Below, one piece after another: positions 1 to 11,017 of a stretch of DNA of 64,000 nt. Source of the stretch: Nipponacmea schrenckii (Eukaryota; Mollusca; Gastropoda; Lottiidae); assembly GCA_030562195.1 (NCBI GenBank), contig CM060202.1, positions 14,632,001 through 14,696,000 on the forward strand, in the 5' to 3' direction. Positions within the stretch are counted from its first letter, which is position 1, and each line of letters begins with the position of its first letter. The position numbers and the translations under genes were made by a program. The notes below the pieces were generated by a model. The model saw only the letters and a program-made list of their open reading frames with translations, ran no database searches and had not been told where the DNA came from.

Positions 1-178
1 ATAGTTTTATTTCTACCTTCTATTATATTGATGTTTGTTACATCTGGTGAGAAAGAAAGCTTATCAGGACCATCTGAAATAAAAACAATCAGTTCAACAT
101 GTGATAGTTTGATTTCTACCTTCTATTATATTGATACTTGTTACATCTGAGAGAAAGTAAGCTCATCGGGACCATTTG
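1..178 (-). repeat. R1 exon C fragment array (edge of window)
   Basis: Two units of the exon C 5' fragment are visible. The one starting at 73 has an acceptor (ATTTCAG|ATGGTCC) and codes for the DGPDKLSFSP start. The one starting near 176 has lost the AG of its acceptor (TTTCAA). The complete exon C is expected to the left of the window, as in R3 where nine such units end in a complete exon. Confidence 0.55.
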
Positions 179-3100
179 AAATAATAACAATCAGTTAACA
201 GTTTATGCTAATATCTCAATTTTCTAGTATACAAATGTACAATAAATCTGAACATAGAGTTATTTTTATGTCGTTTATTAAATGCAGTATGTGTAACTGG
301 ACAGGTATAAGGACCAGTTTGTTGTCTGATATCTATTATTAAAAATTATATGCTTACAATAAATCTGAACATTAAGTTGTTTTGTAAGTTGTTTATTTAA
401 TACAGTATGTGTAACTGTACAGGTATAAGAACCAGTTTGATCTCTAGTACTAAGTGATAAAGGGTTCTTTAGAATTGTTGTTGAACCATCTTTAGACCAG
501 TGGATGTAACAATCTGGTTTACAATCAGCTAAACAGTTAACACTCTGACTCTTTCCTTCTATAACATCTATATTATCACTAGTTGGGTTAAATCGTATAT
601 TCTCTGGACCATCTATAAAAATCATACTCTGATAATTATGTTGCAGTTGACTTAAAGCAAATAAGGTGATGCAAAGAAACAATAAAACTAATTTCATGTT
701 TCGCGGGGAAAAAAGATACTGCTTGTTGTGTCTTTTTTTTTTATTATTAAATCGGGTGACCTCGTGCCTCATTATTTCCGTTAATGGATACAGGTACTCT
801 CAGAAAGATCAATGCCAAGAAGCTTGAAGGCAAGATCCTTGAAAACATTTTGAGGTTTGTGTTCTTTTCTTTCAAAACTGAATAAACCAAACTACGAGGT
901 TTCTTTTCCATGTAAATCAAACAGAGTTTAGAGCATTGTATTATTATACAATAAACAGTAGTACTGTAAAGATTTTATTACCAATTCTCTATGCCTTAGA
1001 TTTAAATGCAGAATTTGAGATTATATTCTTAACATTGATACAGGTTGTATAAAAGCAAACAACTGGTACTGTTAAATACTTTATATTTACAAGTACTCAT
1101 AGCAAATACGAATTGTACTCATTTAATTAGTAAAGAAATATTGGGAGTATGGGATGGATATCAACTTACAATAAACTGGTACATTAGTTGATCCTTGTTT
1201 ACCAGAATTACCTCTACAAGACCATGTTGTATCATCTTGTTTATTTATATTACTTATATTGAGATATAGTTGTTTGTTGTTATTATTTATACATCCACAT
1301 TTATATCTATTATCTATTGATTGATTCTCACAGGTTGAAGACAATATTGTACATACATCAAGGTTGTTTCTCTTAAGAGTTACACCAGCAGGTGAATCTG
1401 TAACATCACATTGTAAACTATAATGTTCACCTAACACTGCATAACTTTCAGGAACTCCTTTTAAAGAATATTGACCTGTAATATAAATAATATGATAATA
1501 ACAACTTCACATTATTGTTCCTTTTTATTTTATTCTAAAACGTTCCTAACTTAAAACTTTTATTTTCAGCATCCAATTTTATTTGGGACTGATTTCATTT
1601 GAATCATTTGAAACTCAATTCGAAATTCAAGTAAATTGGAATTTTGCTTGACCTTGAACCTTAAAAAATAAAAATGCCCTTAAGATATGCAACATTACTT
1701 TTGCGTAGTTGAAACTTAGTGTCTATCAATATTTGTAAATCAACCATTTCATTTCATCTCTCAATAATTGGATATAAAGCATTGTGCGATAATTATACAC
1801 CGAATGCTTTTTTAAAATTTGTTATCAATATAAAGATTCTTTATTGTAGAAATATTATAAAGGTAAAAGTCAAATATCTATAATAAAGATTTTAAATTTT
1901 ATGCATTTAACAGATGGCAAGTCTGATTTATTCTGTTGTCCTTTAGCTTTACTCTATATCAGGTGTATATCTTGGAGACTAATCTAATACATGTCTATCA
2001 TCGAGACTAGTATTATAGATGTATATCATGGAGACTAGTTTTATAGATATATATCATGGAGACTAGTCTTATAGATGTGTATGATGGAGACTAGTCTTAT
2101 AAATGTATATGGTGGAGACTAGTGTTATAGATGTATATCATGGAGACTAGTGTTATAGATGTATATCATGGAGACTTGTGTTAATGGTGTATTTCATGGA
2201 GACTAGTCTTATAGATGTATATCATGGAGACTAGTATTGTAGATATATATCTAGGTGACTGGTCTTATAGGTGTATATCATGGAGACTAGTCTTATAGAT
2301 GTATATCATGGAGACTTGTCTTAATGGTGTATTTCATGGAGACTAGTCTTATAGATGTATATCATGGAGACTAGTATTATAGATATATATCATGGTGACT
2401 GGTCTTAAGATGTATATGTTGAGACTAGTCTTATAGGTGTATTTTCATGGAGACTAGTCTTATAAATGTATATCATGGAGACTAGTCTTATAAATGTATA
2501 TCATGGAGACTAGTCTAATACCATGGAGACTTGTCTTATAGATTTATATCAGGGAGACTAGTCTTGTAGATCTATATCATGGAGACTAGTCTAATAGATG
2601 TATATCATGGAGACTTGTCCTATAGATGTCTATCATGGAGACTTGTCTTAAAGATGTATATCATAGAGACTAGTCTAATAGATGTATATCACGGAGACTT
2701 GTCCTATAGATGTATATCATGGAGACTTGTCTTAAAGATGTATATCATAGAGACTAGTCTAATAGATGTATATCACGGAGACTTGTCCTATAGATGTATA
2801 TCATGGAAACTAGTCTTATAGATGTATACCATGGAGACTAGTCTAATAGATGTATATCATGGAGACTTGTCCTTTAGATGTATATCATGGAGACTAGACT
2901 TATAGATGTATATCATGGAAACTAGTCTTTTAGATGTATATCATGGAGACTTGTCTTATAGATATATAACACGGGACTTGTCTTATACATGTATATCATG
3001 GAGACTAGTCTTTTAGATGTATATCATGGAGCTAGTCTTTTAGATGTATATCATGGAGACTAGTCTTATAGATGTATATCAAAAAGACTAGTCCTATAGA

Positions 3101-5312
3101 TGTATATCATAGAGACTAGTCTTTTAGATGTATATCGTGGAGACTTTTCAATAATAAAAGTGTATATCATGGACACTTGTCTTATAGATGTATATCATGG
3201 AGACTTGTCTTATAGATGTATATCATAGAGACTAGTCTTATAGATGTATATCATGGAAACTTGTCCTATAGATGTATATCATAGAGACTAGATGTATGTC
3301 GTGGAGACTTGTCAATAATAAAAGTGTATATCATGGGGATTAGTCTTATAGATGTATATCATGGAGACCAGTGTTATAAATGTATATCATGGTGACTTGT
3401 CATATAGGTGTTTATCGTGGAGACTAGACTTATAGATGAATATCATGTAGACTAGTCTTATAGATGTATATCATACAGACTAGTCTTATAAATGTATATC
3501 ATGCAGACTAGTCTTTTAAATGTATATCTTGAAGACTAGTCTAATAGATGTATACCATTGAGACTTGTCTTATAGATTTATATCAGGGAGACTAGTCTTG
3601 TAGATCTATATCATGGAGACTAGTCTAATAGATGTATATCATGGAGACTTGTCCTATAGATGTATATCATGGAGACTAGTCTAATAGTTGTATATCACGG
3701 AGACTTGTCTTATAGATGTATATCATGGAGACTAGTCTAATAGATGTATATCATGGAGACTTGTCCTAAAGAGGTATATCATTGAGACTAGTCTAATCGA
3801 TGTATATCATGGAGACTTGTCCTATAGATGTATATCATGCAGACTAGTCTAATAGATGTATATCACGGAGACTTGTCCTATAGATGTATATCATGGAAAC
3901 TAGTCTTATAGATGTATACCATGGAGACTAGTCTAATAGATGTATATCATGGAGACTTGTCCTTTAGATGTATATCAGGGAAAGACTAGTCTTATAGATG
4001 TATATCATGGAGACTTGTCTTATAGATGTATATCATGGAGACTAGTCTTATAGATGTATATCAGGGAAAGACTTGTCTTATAGATGTATATCATGGAGAC
4101 TTGTCTTATAGATGTATAACATGGCGACTTGTCTTATAGATGTATATCATGGACACTAGTCTTTTAGATGTATATTATGGAGACTTGTCTTATAGATGTA
4201 TATCATGGAGACTTGTCTTATAGATGTATATAAATGGAGACTAGCCCTTATAGATGTATATCATGGAGACTAGTCTTTTAGATGTATATCGTGGAGACTT
4301 TTCATATAGATGTATATCATGGAGACTAGTCTTATAGATGTATATCATGGAGACTTGTCTTATAGATGTATATCATGGAGACTAGTCTTATAGATGTATA
4401 TCATGGAGACTTTTCTTAGAGTATATCATGGAGACTTGTCTTATGATGTATATCATGGACGACTTGTCTTATAATGTATATCATGGAGACTAGTCTTATA
4501 GATGTATATCATGGAGACTAGTCTTATAGATGTATATCATGGAAACTAGTCTTATAGATGTATATCATAGAGACTAGTCTTTTAGATGTATATCGTGGAG
4601 ACTTGTCAATAATAAAAGTGTATATCATGGGGATTAGTCTTATAGATGTATATCATGGAGACTTGTCTTATAGATGTATATCATGGAGACTTGTCTTATA
4701 GATGTATATCATGGAGACTTGTCTTATAGATGTATATCATGGAGACTTGTCTTATAGATGTATATCATGGAGACTTGTCTTATAGATGTATATCATGGAG
4801 ACTAGTCTTATAGATGTATATCATGGAGACTAGTCTTTTAATGTATATCATGGAGACTAGTCTAATAGATGTATATCATGGAGACTTGTCTTATAGATGT
4901 ATATCAGGAGACTAGTCTTGTAGATGTATATCATGGAGACTAGTCTAATAGATGTATATCATGGAGACTAGTCTTATAGATGTATATCATGGAGACTAGT
5001 CTTATAGATGTATATCAGGTAGACTGTCTTATAGATGTATATCATGGAGACTAGTCTAATAGATGTATATCATGGAGACTTGTCCTATAGATGTATATCA
5101 TGGAGACTAGTCTAATAGTTGTATATCATGGAGACTAGTCTTATAGATGTATATCATGAAGACTTGTCTTATAGATGTATATCATGGAGACTTGTCAATA
5201 ATAAAAGTGTATGTCGTAAGTCAAATAAATATAACATAATACATCTCTTACCTGTAATTAGTACTGGTAAATAAACTAAAAGTAGTATTATAAATATATA
5301 TTTTAACTGCAT
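1..5312 (-). CDS. Multi-Ig receptor gene R1, 5' part (continues off left edge)
   Basis: Exons read on the minus strand: signal peptide (5252-5312), Ig exon A (1170-1475), Ig exon B (358-612), then fragments of Ig exon C at the window edge. All junctions seen are phase 1 with GT/AG borders, so the SP-A-B reading frame is open. The first intron is mostly a 28-bp minisatellite. By comparison with the paralogues R3 and R4 the missing part should hold D, E, transmembrane and tail exons, making a type I surface receptor. I infer a role in immune or cell-cell recognition from the Ig domains, the tyrosine tail of the paralogues and the PU-box promoter; no ligand can be inferred. I see no disabling change in the three exons present. 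Confidence 0.7.
228..330 (-). pseudogene. Partial duplicate of exon B 3' end
   Basis: Repeats the end of exon B (Gly-Ser/Pro-Tyr-Thr-Cys region through the ACATTTGTA-like border) just downstream of the real exon. It lacks the 5' part of the domain and is not expected to be spliced in. Confidence 0.5.
358..612 (-). CDS. R1 Ig exon B
   Basis: A 255-nt phase 1-1 exon encoding an Ig domain: DGPENIRF start, first cysteine in SVNCLADC, the core Trp in HWSKDG, and the strand-F motif DQTGSYTC. Two additional cysteines (LADCKPDC) are shared by all B copies. The reading frame stays open far upstream of the splice acceptor and includes a signal-peptide-like sequence (see 613-697). The donor is TTATT|GTAAGC. 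Confidence 0.72.
613..697 (-). other. In-frame leader-like sequence directly before R1 exon B
   Basis: An ATG at 697 opens MKLVLLFLCITLFALS, a good signal-peptide profile, and reads through the B acceptor into the B domain in the correct frame. If transcription started just upstream, the product would be a secreted or membrane form beginning at domain B. The same arrangement exists before B in R3, where the leader is present at 37428 but the B exon is shifted. It may be a real alternative first exon or a remnant of an ancestral one. Confidence 0.4.
747..848 (-). CDS. 33-codon ORF with signal-peptide character upstream of R1 exon B
   Basis: It reads MFSRILPSSFLALIFLRVPV and ends GHPI-stop. 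A copy with few substitutions and the same length is at 37272-37373 in R3; R4 keeps only a decayed version near 47176. A possible phase-1 donor (GAG|GTCACC) near its end would join it in frame to exon B or A. It could be an alternative leader exon, a short secreted peptide, or chance conservation through recent duplication. Confidence 0.3.
   Translation of the reverse strand: MFSRILPSSFLALIFLRVPVSINGNNEARGHPI
1170..1475 (-). CDS. R1 Ig exon A (V-like domain)
   Basis: A 306-nt phase 1-1 exon with acceptor TTACAG|GTCAA and donor TATT|GTAAGT. It encodes one Ig-like domain: the first core cysteine is in LQCDVTDSP, the WSC near the end is the strand-F cysteine preceded by QDDTTWSC, and extra cysteines lie at DVC, STC and YKCGC. 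About 150 nt at the 3' side are almost identical to exon A of R3 and R4, while the central stretch (GVTLKRNNLDVCTILSSTC) is unique to this copy. Confidence 0.75.
1476..1959. other. R1 intron 1, non-repeat part
   Basis: AT-rich intron sequence between exon A and the minisatellite. I see no gene or structured element. Confidence 0.5.
1960..5215. repeat. 28-bp minisatellite in R1 intron 1
   Basis: About 115 imperfect copies of a 28-bp unit whose core is GACTAGTCTTATAGATGTAT followed by ATCATGGA. Most units contain the 8-bp palindrome GACTAGTC, others have GACTTGTC. Higher-order blocks repeat within the array. The same unit in the same orientation relative to the gene is in intron 1 of R4 and beside the N gap in R3. 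Short ORFs inside it are by-products of the repeat. Confidence 0.95.
5252..5312 (-). CDS. R1 signal-peptide exon
   Basis: It opens with ATG and encodes MQLKYIFIILLLVYLPVLI, a basic residue followed by a long hydrophobic core, then a phase-1 donor (ACAG|GTAAGA). The length is 61 nt, the same as the R4 signal exon, which it matches in frame. The start lies 81 nt downstream of the PU-box. It directs the receptor into the secretory pathway. Confidence 0.75.
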
Positions 5313-5392
5313 GTTATTGATTAATATTCAACATGTTGATCTTCTCTATTCATATCTTGGTCTATATAATATTTCATTGCAAGGGTCTAATG

Positions 5393-5404
5393 TACTTCCT
5401 CTTT
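5393..5404 (-). promoter_or_regulatory. PU.1/ETS-type box of R1 promoter
   Basis: On the minus strand it reads AAAGAGGAAGTA, a match to the PU-box with GGAA core. It lies 81 nt before the R1 start codon. An ATTTAGGTCA motif sits further upstream. The same pair occurs in front of R2, R3, R4 and R5. Confidence 0.5.
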
Positions 5405-5683
5405 AACACACGAAACACCAATATACATTATTATGTATTATAGTAAAATATGACCTAAATAAAGAGGATAATACTTGTACAAGCTTTGACATAAACATAA
5501 ATCCTACGAGGTAAGTAAGCAGGGTGATCTAACATTAGAGCTGTGGTATCCTTTCCAGTTTATAATACAACGGCTCAATAAATTGCTACAATAAAATCAC
5601 CAAGTGCCAATAAGATAACTTTAATCCTAAATGATGTTGCTAAATTAGCCAAGTGTATTTACTAAGACTATATGATATTAGAG

Positions 5684-6147
5684 TTTATCCCATACTTGAC
5701 ATGAAAAATAAAAATTTCAAATTTGTTTTAGATGAGTTTTTTTCTCATGTACTATGTCTGTGATGCATTCTAGATCAAAAAAAAAAATTTCAAATTTTTA
5801 GTTGGATTCTTGTAGACCATTGAATACAGCCCATTGAATAAACATATTGGTATTCGATGGGCGGGGCCAAAGGCTGTCATCGTTTAACGCATTTGCTTAT
5901 TTCCATTAGAACCATTTGTTTTAGATGAGTTTTTTCTTATGTACTATGTCTGTGATGCATACTAGATAAAAAAAAATCAAAATTTTTCAGTTGGATAAAA
6001 ATTATATTCTTGTTTCCCGTTGAAAACAGGCCATTGAATAACTATTTGGTATTCGATGGGCGGGGCCAAAGGGTACACAAGACCAAAATTCATCTAAAAC
6101 AAAAACAAATTTGAAATTTATATTTTTCATATTAGGTATAGGATAAA
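5684..6147. mobile_element. MITE with about 50-bp terminal inverted repeats
   Basis: The left end (TTTATCCCATACTTGACATG...) and right end are inverted copies over about 50 bp, including TTTCAAATTTGTTTTAGATG. Inside, a segment ending ATTCGATGGGCGGGGCCAAA occurs twice in direct orientation. It has no coding capacity. It lies between R1 and the end of R2. The family is not identified. Confidence 0.6.
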
Positions 6148-7160
6148 TAGGTTATCCAATGGCTTACTCGTGGATATGGTTTTTATGCCATGAGTGCTTG
6201 TGATATTTTCACGAGTGGCTATCAGTCATGAAAACCATGAGGGATTTAAGTGTTACGGAGTACTGTGTATAGTGGGGATCTTTGAACTAAAACCAGATGC
6301 ACCTATGTACTCATTCCCAGACAATAATTGTAATAAGTCGAGATCAGATAAAAGTAAAATGATTGTGCTATAATGCATATTTTAATTTATTAATTTGTAC
6401 AGACAGTAATAAGACAGGTACAAGTATTAGATTTTCTCAAATATGTGAATACTCGACACTTTACAGTTAATAGCCTTGTTCCCTGACATCAATGTAAATT
6501 GTGATGTTTTTTTTTATAAAAACAATGTTTTATTCAAAATATATAGATATGAATAGGATTGTGATATCCTATTCGACAGAATCCCTCAATAATCTACGCC
6601 ATATGGTTCAAGCAGCAAGTAAGGGATTGTTAAGGAAAAATATGAGCAGTGGTTTATAAGGGTGGAATCGTTCGTTAAAGGATTGAAGATTATCAAGATG
6701 GGCTACTTTAAATGTTGCGATAAACTAATCTAATATTGAATGTTGAATGGATGTGAGAATGAATGGCTCAATTAAACTAAAGTTTGACCCAAGAGGGTCG
6801 ACTGCTGGTACTGATAATAATTTGATGTGGATATTCGTGAAATTCTTCTGAGTAGTGGTTTGGTAGTGGTCGATCAAAGACTTAGAGCCATATCTCTTTG
6901 ACATCCCGTACTATTCCCATTGACCGCAAAACAAGACATGGCTGACCCTACCGAGTAGCAAACCCACTATAACAATCTTTAAAAGATATCAATTTGAAGG
7001 TAAATGTTTTAAAATATCGATTATAAGGTAACATCAGGTTTCAGATTCCGTACACTGTACAAATTATATATTGAGCTCTAATTTATTAATATTAAAATCT
7101 AATTATTACTCTCAATTTAAGAGAAAACATTTAATAAGCACCAGACAAATATTGGATGTT
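6148..7160. other. Intergenic, nothing recognised
   Basis: Unique-looking AT-rich DNA between a MITE and a minisatellite. No ORF with protein similarity I recognise and no RNA gene. Confidence 0.5.
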
Positions 7161-7164
7161 TTTT

Positions 7165-8262
7165 TAATATTACTAGTACAAATATCACAGTCTGCTATAT
7201 TATATAATATACTGGATCTTAGTACTGTATCAGATGTCACAGTCTGCTATATTATATAATATACTGGATCTTAGTACTGTATCAGATGTCACAGTCTGCT
7301 ATATTATATAATATACTGGATACTAGTACTGTATCAGATGTCACAGTCTACTATATTTATATTACTGGATACTAGTACTGTATCAATGTCACAGTCTGCT
7401 ATATTATATAATATACTGGATCTTAGTACTGTATCAGATGTCACAGTCTGCTATATTATTAATATACTGGATGCTAGTACTGTATCAGATGTCACAGTCT
7501 GAAATATATTACTATAATATGACAATGGGATAGTAGTACTGTTATCAATGTCACAGTCTGCTATATTATATAATATACTGGATACTAGTACTGTATCAGA
7601 TGTCACAGTCTGCTATATTATATAATATACTGGATAGTAGTACTGTATCAGATGTCACAGTCTGCTATATTATATAATATACTGGATATAGTACTGTATC
7701 AGATGTCACAGTCTGTATATTATATAATATACTGGATAGTAGTACTGTATCAGATGTCACAGTCTGCTATATTATATAATATCTGGATCTTAGTACTGTA
7801 TCAGATGTCACAGTCTGCTTATTATATAAATACTGGATAGTAGTACTGTATCAAATGTCACAGTTCTATATATATATTACTGGATAGTAGTACTGTATCA
7901 CGATGTCACAGTCTGCTATATTATATAATATACTGGATATAGTACTGTATCAGATGTCACAGTCTGCTATATTATATAATAACTGGATACTAGTACTGTA
8001 TCAGATGTCACAGTCTGTATATTAATTACTGGATCTTAGTACTGTATCAGATGTCACAGTCTGCTATATTATATTTACTGGATAGTAGTACTGTATCAAT
8101 GTCACAGTCTGCATATATAATATACTGGATTAGTACTGTATCAGATGTCACAGTCTGCTATATTATATAATATACTGGATAGTAGTACTGTATCAGATGT
8201 CACAGTCTGTATATTATATGTACTGGATATAGTACTGTATCAATGTCACAGTCTGCTATATT
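7165..8262. repeat. 52-bp minisatellite
   Basis: About 21 copies of a 52-bp unit containing TACTGGATAGTAGTACTGTA, CAGATGTCACAGTCTGC and TATATTATATAATA. It occupies the place where the tail exon of R2 would be expected, so it may mark the site where that exon was lost. ORFs here are repeat artefacts. Confidence 0.9.
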
Positions 8263-8627
8263 TATTTGTTGACGTATTATATCTTTATATATGAAACATC
8301 CGAACTTTCCATCGTTATTATATCTATAATGTCAACCAGTACTTTAAATATATGTACTGTAAGACGAAATTATTTATATAAATTAATGGGAATAGTTTTG
8401 TATCACAAGTCACTTCTCATCATACTTAAATCGCTGCAGGTACCAGATAGCAAAACAAAATAAAGTTTAGTCTGAATGATCTGTAACTCCCGTTACTAAA
8501 CTGGTTACTTTTAGGTGTTACTCTTTGTTGATATAATATTTAAAAAAATTGATGAGAGTGGTGAGAAATAAATATGTAATGTTTTATGTGTTAATAATTA
8601 TTTCTATGTTAATATATAAAACATTAC

Positions 8628-8659
8628 CTTCTGGGTTTCTATTTGAAAACGTTGCATAA
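8628..8659 (-). pseudogene. R2 microexon 2 (32 nt)
   Basis: AG|TTATGCAACG... to AAG|GTAATG. Encodes SYATFSNRN-like cytoplasmic residues as in R3 (SYATFSNRISE). Borders and length are preserved. Confidence 0.65.
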
Positions 8660-8841
8660 CTGAAAAATAAGAAGATTTCTTAAATATTTGGAAGAGAATT
8701 ATTAGTCTGTATCAGTTCCTCTCAAGATATGATTTATTGCTTATTGCCATTCCCATTATTTTACCTTAATTGCATCATTTCAATGGTTGTAATTTTGTTT
8801 AGGTATATTATACCATTTTGTATCATATTTTCACTTTTCAC

Positions 8842-8880
8842 CTGATGATGACAATAGATTGTTGAAACGTTGTGTGTAAT
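8842..8880 (+). ncRNA. Hammerhead-ribozyme-like core (Penelope-type), candidate
   Basis: CTGATGA is followed by a small hairpin (ACAAT-AG-ATTGT) and GAAACGTT, the order CUGAUGA-stem II-GAAA-NUH expected of the minimal hammerheads known from Penelope-like elements. Flanking stems are weak or absent in what I can fold by eye. It is probably a remnant of a Penelope element end. Confidence 0.3.
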
Positions 8881-9118
8881 AAATCTAAGAAGTAGTATAC
8901 CATGAAACTTTGTTCCGTTATTTAAGATATATCAATCTGTTAATGTTATCATTCTGTCGTTGATATTTTTCTAAACTTTGTGAATGAAGAACGAACTTTG
9001 CCATCGTTATTATATTATAATGTCATCCAACTTTCAAAAGTGCGTAACATAATTGATTTAATATTATATGAATAGTAGTTACAACTTGTTTTAGACCATA
9101 AAAAAAATTAAAACCTAC

Positions 9119-9143
9119 CTATCTTGTGGTGCTTTCTTCTTTG
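9119..9143 (-). pseudogene. R2 microexon 1 (25 nt)
   Basis: TTTGTAG|CAAAGAAG to GATAG|GTAGGT, the same length and borders as in R3 and R4. It encodes the basic juxtamembrane stretch AKKKAPQD. Confidence 0.65.
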
Positions 9144-9614
9144 CTACAAAGTAAAATAATATAATATGATTTCAGTTTGAATTTGTCTAGATAATCTTGT
9201 TCAGCTTAATTTTATGTATCCATATATATTTTCAGAATTGAAATCAGAAATCCGTTCCTATACAAGTATCTTCAAAAACTTTTATGTATTTAATATTATA
9301 ACGTTGGTACAGTCAGGCCTTGATAAATATACAATATATATACTAAATCAAACAATACAAGTTTTGACTTGATGATTTTTATGTTGAATCTTTCAAATTC
9401 AATATGAAACATATTTTGTTTAAATCCATACAGTAGTTTTAAAATTTAAATATAGACAGTAACGACAAGATACTTCAATGGAACGTTTCTCTATTGATGA
9501 CCTACAAGTTTAAAATTAATTTGGTCACATAACTCTTCCAATCTTCTTAACAAATCGGAATTCCTCTTTAAGAGCATCACCCCCGTTATAAATTATGATA
9601 TTTGAGATCAATAC

Positions 9615-9807
9615 CTGGATGATATTTTCTATAAATAAATATTGTCAGTATAACCAGAAATACACAAACAACAGATATACCAATACCAATTCCAATACCA
9701 GTACCTAAACCTTCCTGATATCCAGTACCTAAAGCTTCCTGATATCCAGTGCCTATTCTTTCCTCATAATTAGTTTTTTTTACAAAATTCTTCTTTAATA
9801 TCCGCGT
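9615..9807 (-). pseudogene. R2 transmembrane exon, frameshifted
   Basis: Homologous to the R3 and R4 transmembrane exons, with two tandem TGYQE(A/G)LG repeats and the GIGIGIGIS membrane core. A run of eight A (minus strand) after GAATTTTGT adds one base and leads to a stop within a few codons. The length is 193 nt, equal to the 168-nt R4 exon plus one 24-nt repeat plus one base. It may be a sequencing homopolymer error. Confidence 0.65.
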
Positions 9808-10687
9808 CTGATGAATAAATCAACATAGTCGATAGTTTCAACTAATATATTTAATTCATATAATTTATTTAAGTATATACTTCATGTATTCAATGTGCAT
9901 ATGTCCCAATGTATTAAAATGACTCGTTAACACAATGCATTGAACAGATTGGTTTACCCAATATATAAGTAACATAATAATTTTGACGTAAACCTATATT
10001 TAATTTCCAATACACTGATTACACCATACTATTAATGATTATTGTCAAATGTTGTATACTATACTAAATAGAAAAAATATTTATAATACCTCTTTAATTT
10101 TAATTTCCCGGTATCTACCATTAACAATATTTTATAAAGTAATATATTTTTATACGCCCACATGAAATGGGGGGCGTATATTGTCGTCACCCTGTCCGTC
10201 CGTCTGTCGGTCCGTCTGTCTGTCCGTCTGTCGGTCCGTCTGTCTGTCTGTCCACAATTGCTCGTAAACACTCTAGAGGGCGCAATTCTTAACGGATTTT
10301 GATGAAACCTGATATGAGTGTTTATGATCACGCAAGGATTAACCCTATTGAAAATCAGCAAAATCGGAACAAATTTAGTATGAGTTCTTGCCCTTGTACT
10401 TGAATGGCTCGTAAACACTCTACAATGTGCAATTCTTGACGAATTTTGATGAAACTTGGTGCGAGAGTTTGTTATAACTCAAGGATAAACCCTAATGAAA
10501 ATCAACGAAATCGAAAAAACATTTAGTATGAGTTATTGCCCTTGTTCTTGAAAACGCGTTCAATTTGAGCTTGTAAACACTCTTGAGAGAACAATTCTTA
10601 ATGGATTTTGATGAAACTTGGCTTGAGTATTTGTTACCACCCAAGGATGAAGCCTATTGAAAACCAGTTTAATCGAAAAAAATTTAG

Positions 10688-10988
10688 TGTTGTTTTTCTT
10701 TTTCGAAATCCAATAGTGAATGCACAAAGAAACAACAATATATTAAGTTATACGTACAGTAGTAAGCACTTTAATTGAATCCCCCGAGGCCTTGGCTACT
10801 AGCCTATTTATATAAAACTTATACTTCTAGAACAATCAAGAAGTAACTGTAACAATCCAGAAGTGATACATTGTTGCACACTGTTTTCACAGGTCATATT
10901 GCATCATAATATTAGTTGAGAAACCTTCAGTAACTTCTGGAAAGATAATTTTTAAAGTTCTAGAATAATCTGGGTCAATACCATACCA
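10688..10988 (-). repeat. 3' LTR
   Basis: About 301 bp, matching 14324-15118 apart from the MITE in the latter. The plus strand begins TGTTG. Next to it at 10989-11000 is the C-rich complement of the polypurine tract. Confidence 0.75.
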
Positions 10989-11017
10989 CCCCCCCACCAA
11001 AACTGGTTTTATAAACC

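Noticed and set aside
2579..2821. 80-codon ORF METSLIDVYHGDLSYRC
   Set aside because: Arises from the 28-bp minisatellite; the repeat in the protein mirrors the DNA repeat.
1960..5215. CRISPR-like regular spacing of short repeats
   Set aside because: Units abut directly with no unique spacers, and the genome is eukaryotic.
7071..7840. ORFs of 62 codons with SQSAILYNILD repeats
   Set aside because: By-products of the 52-bp minisatellite.
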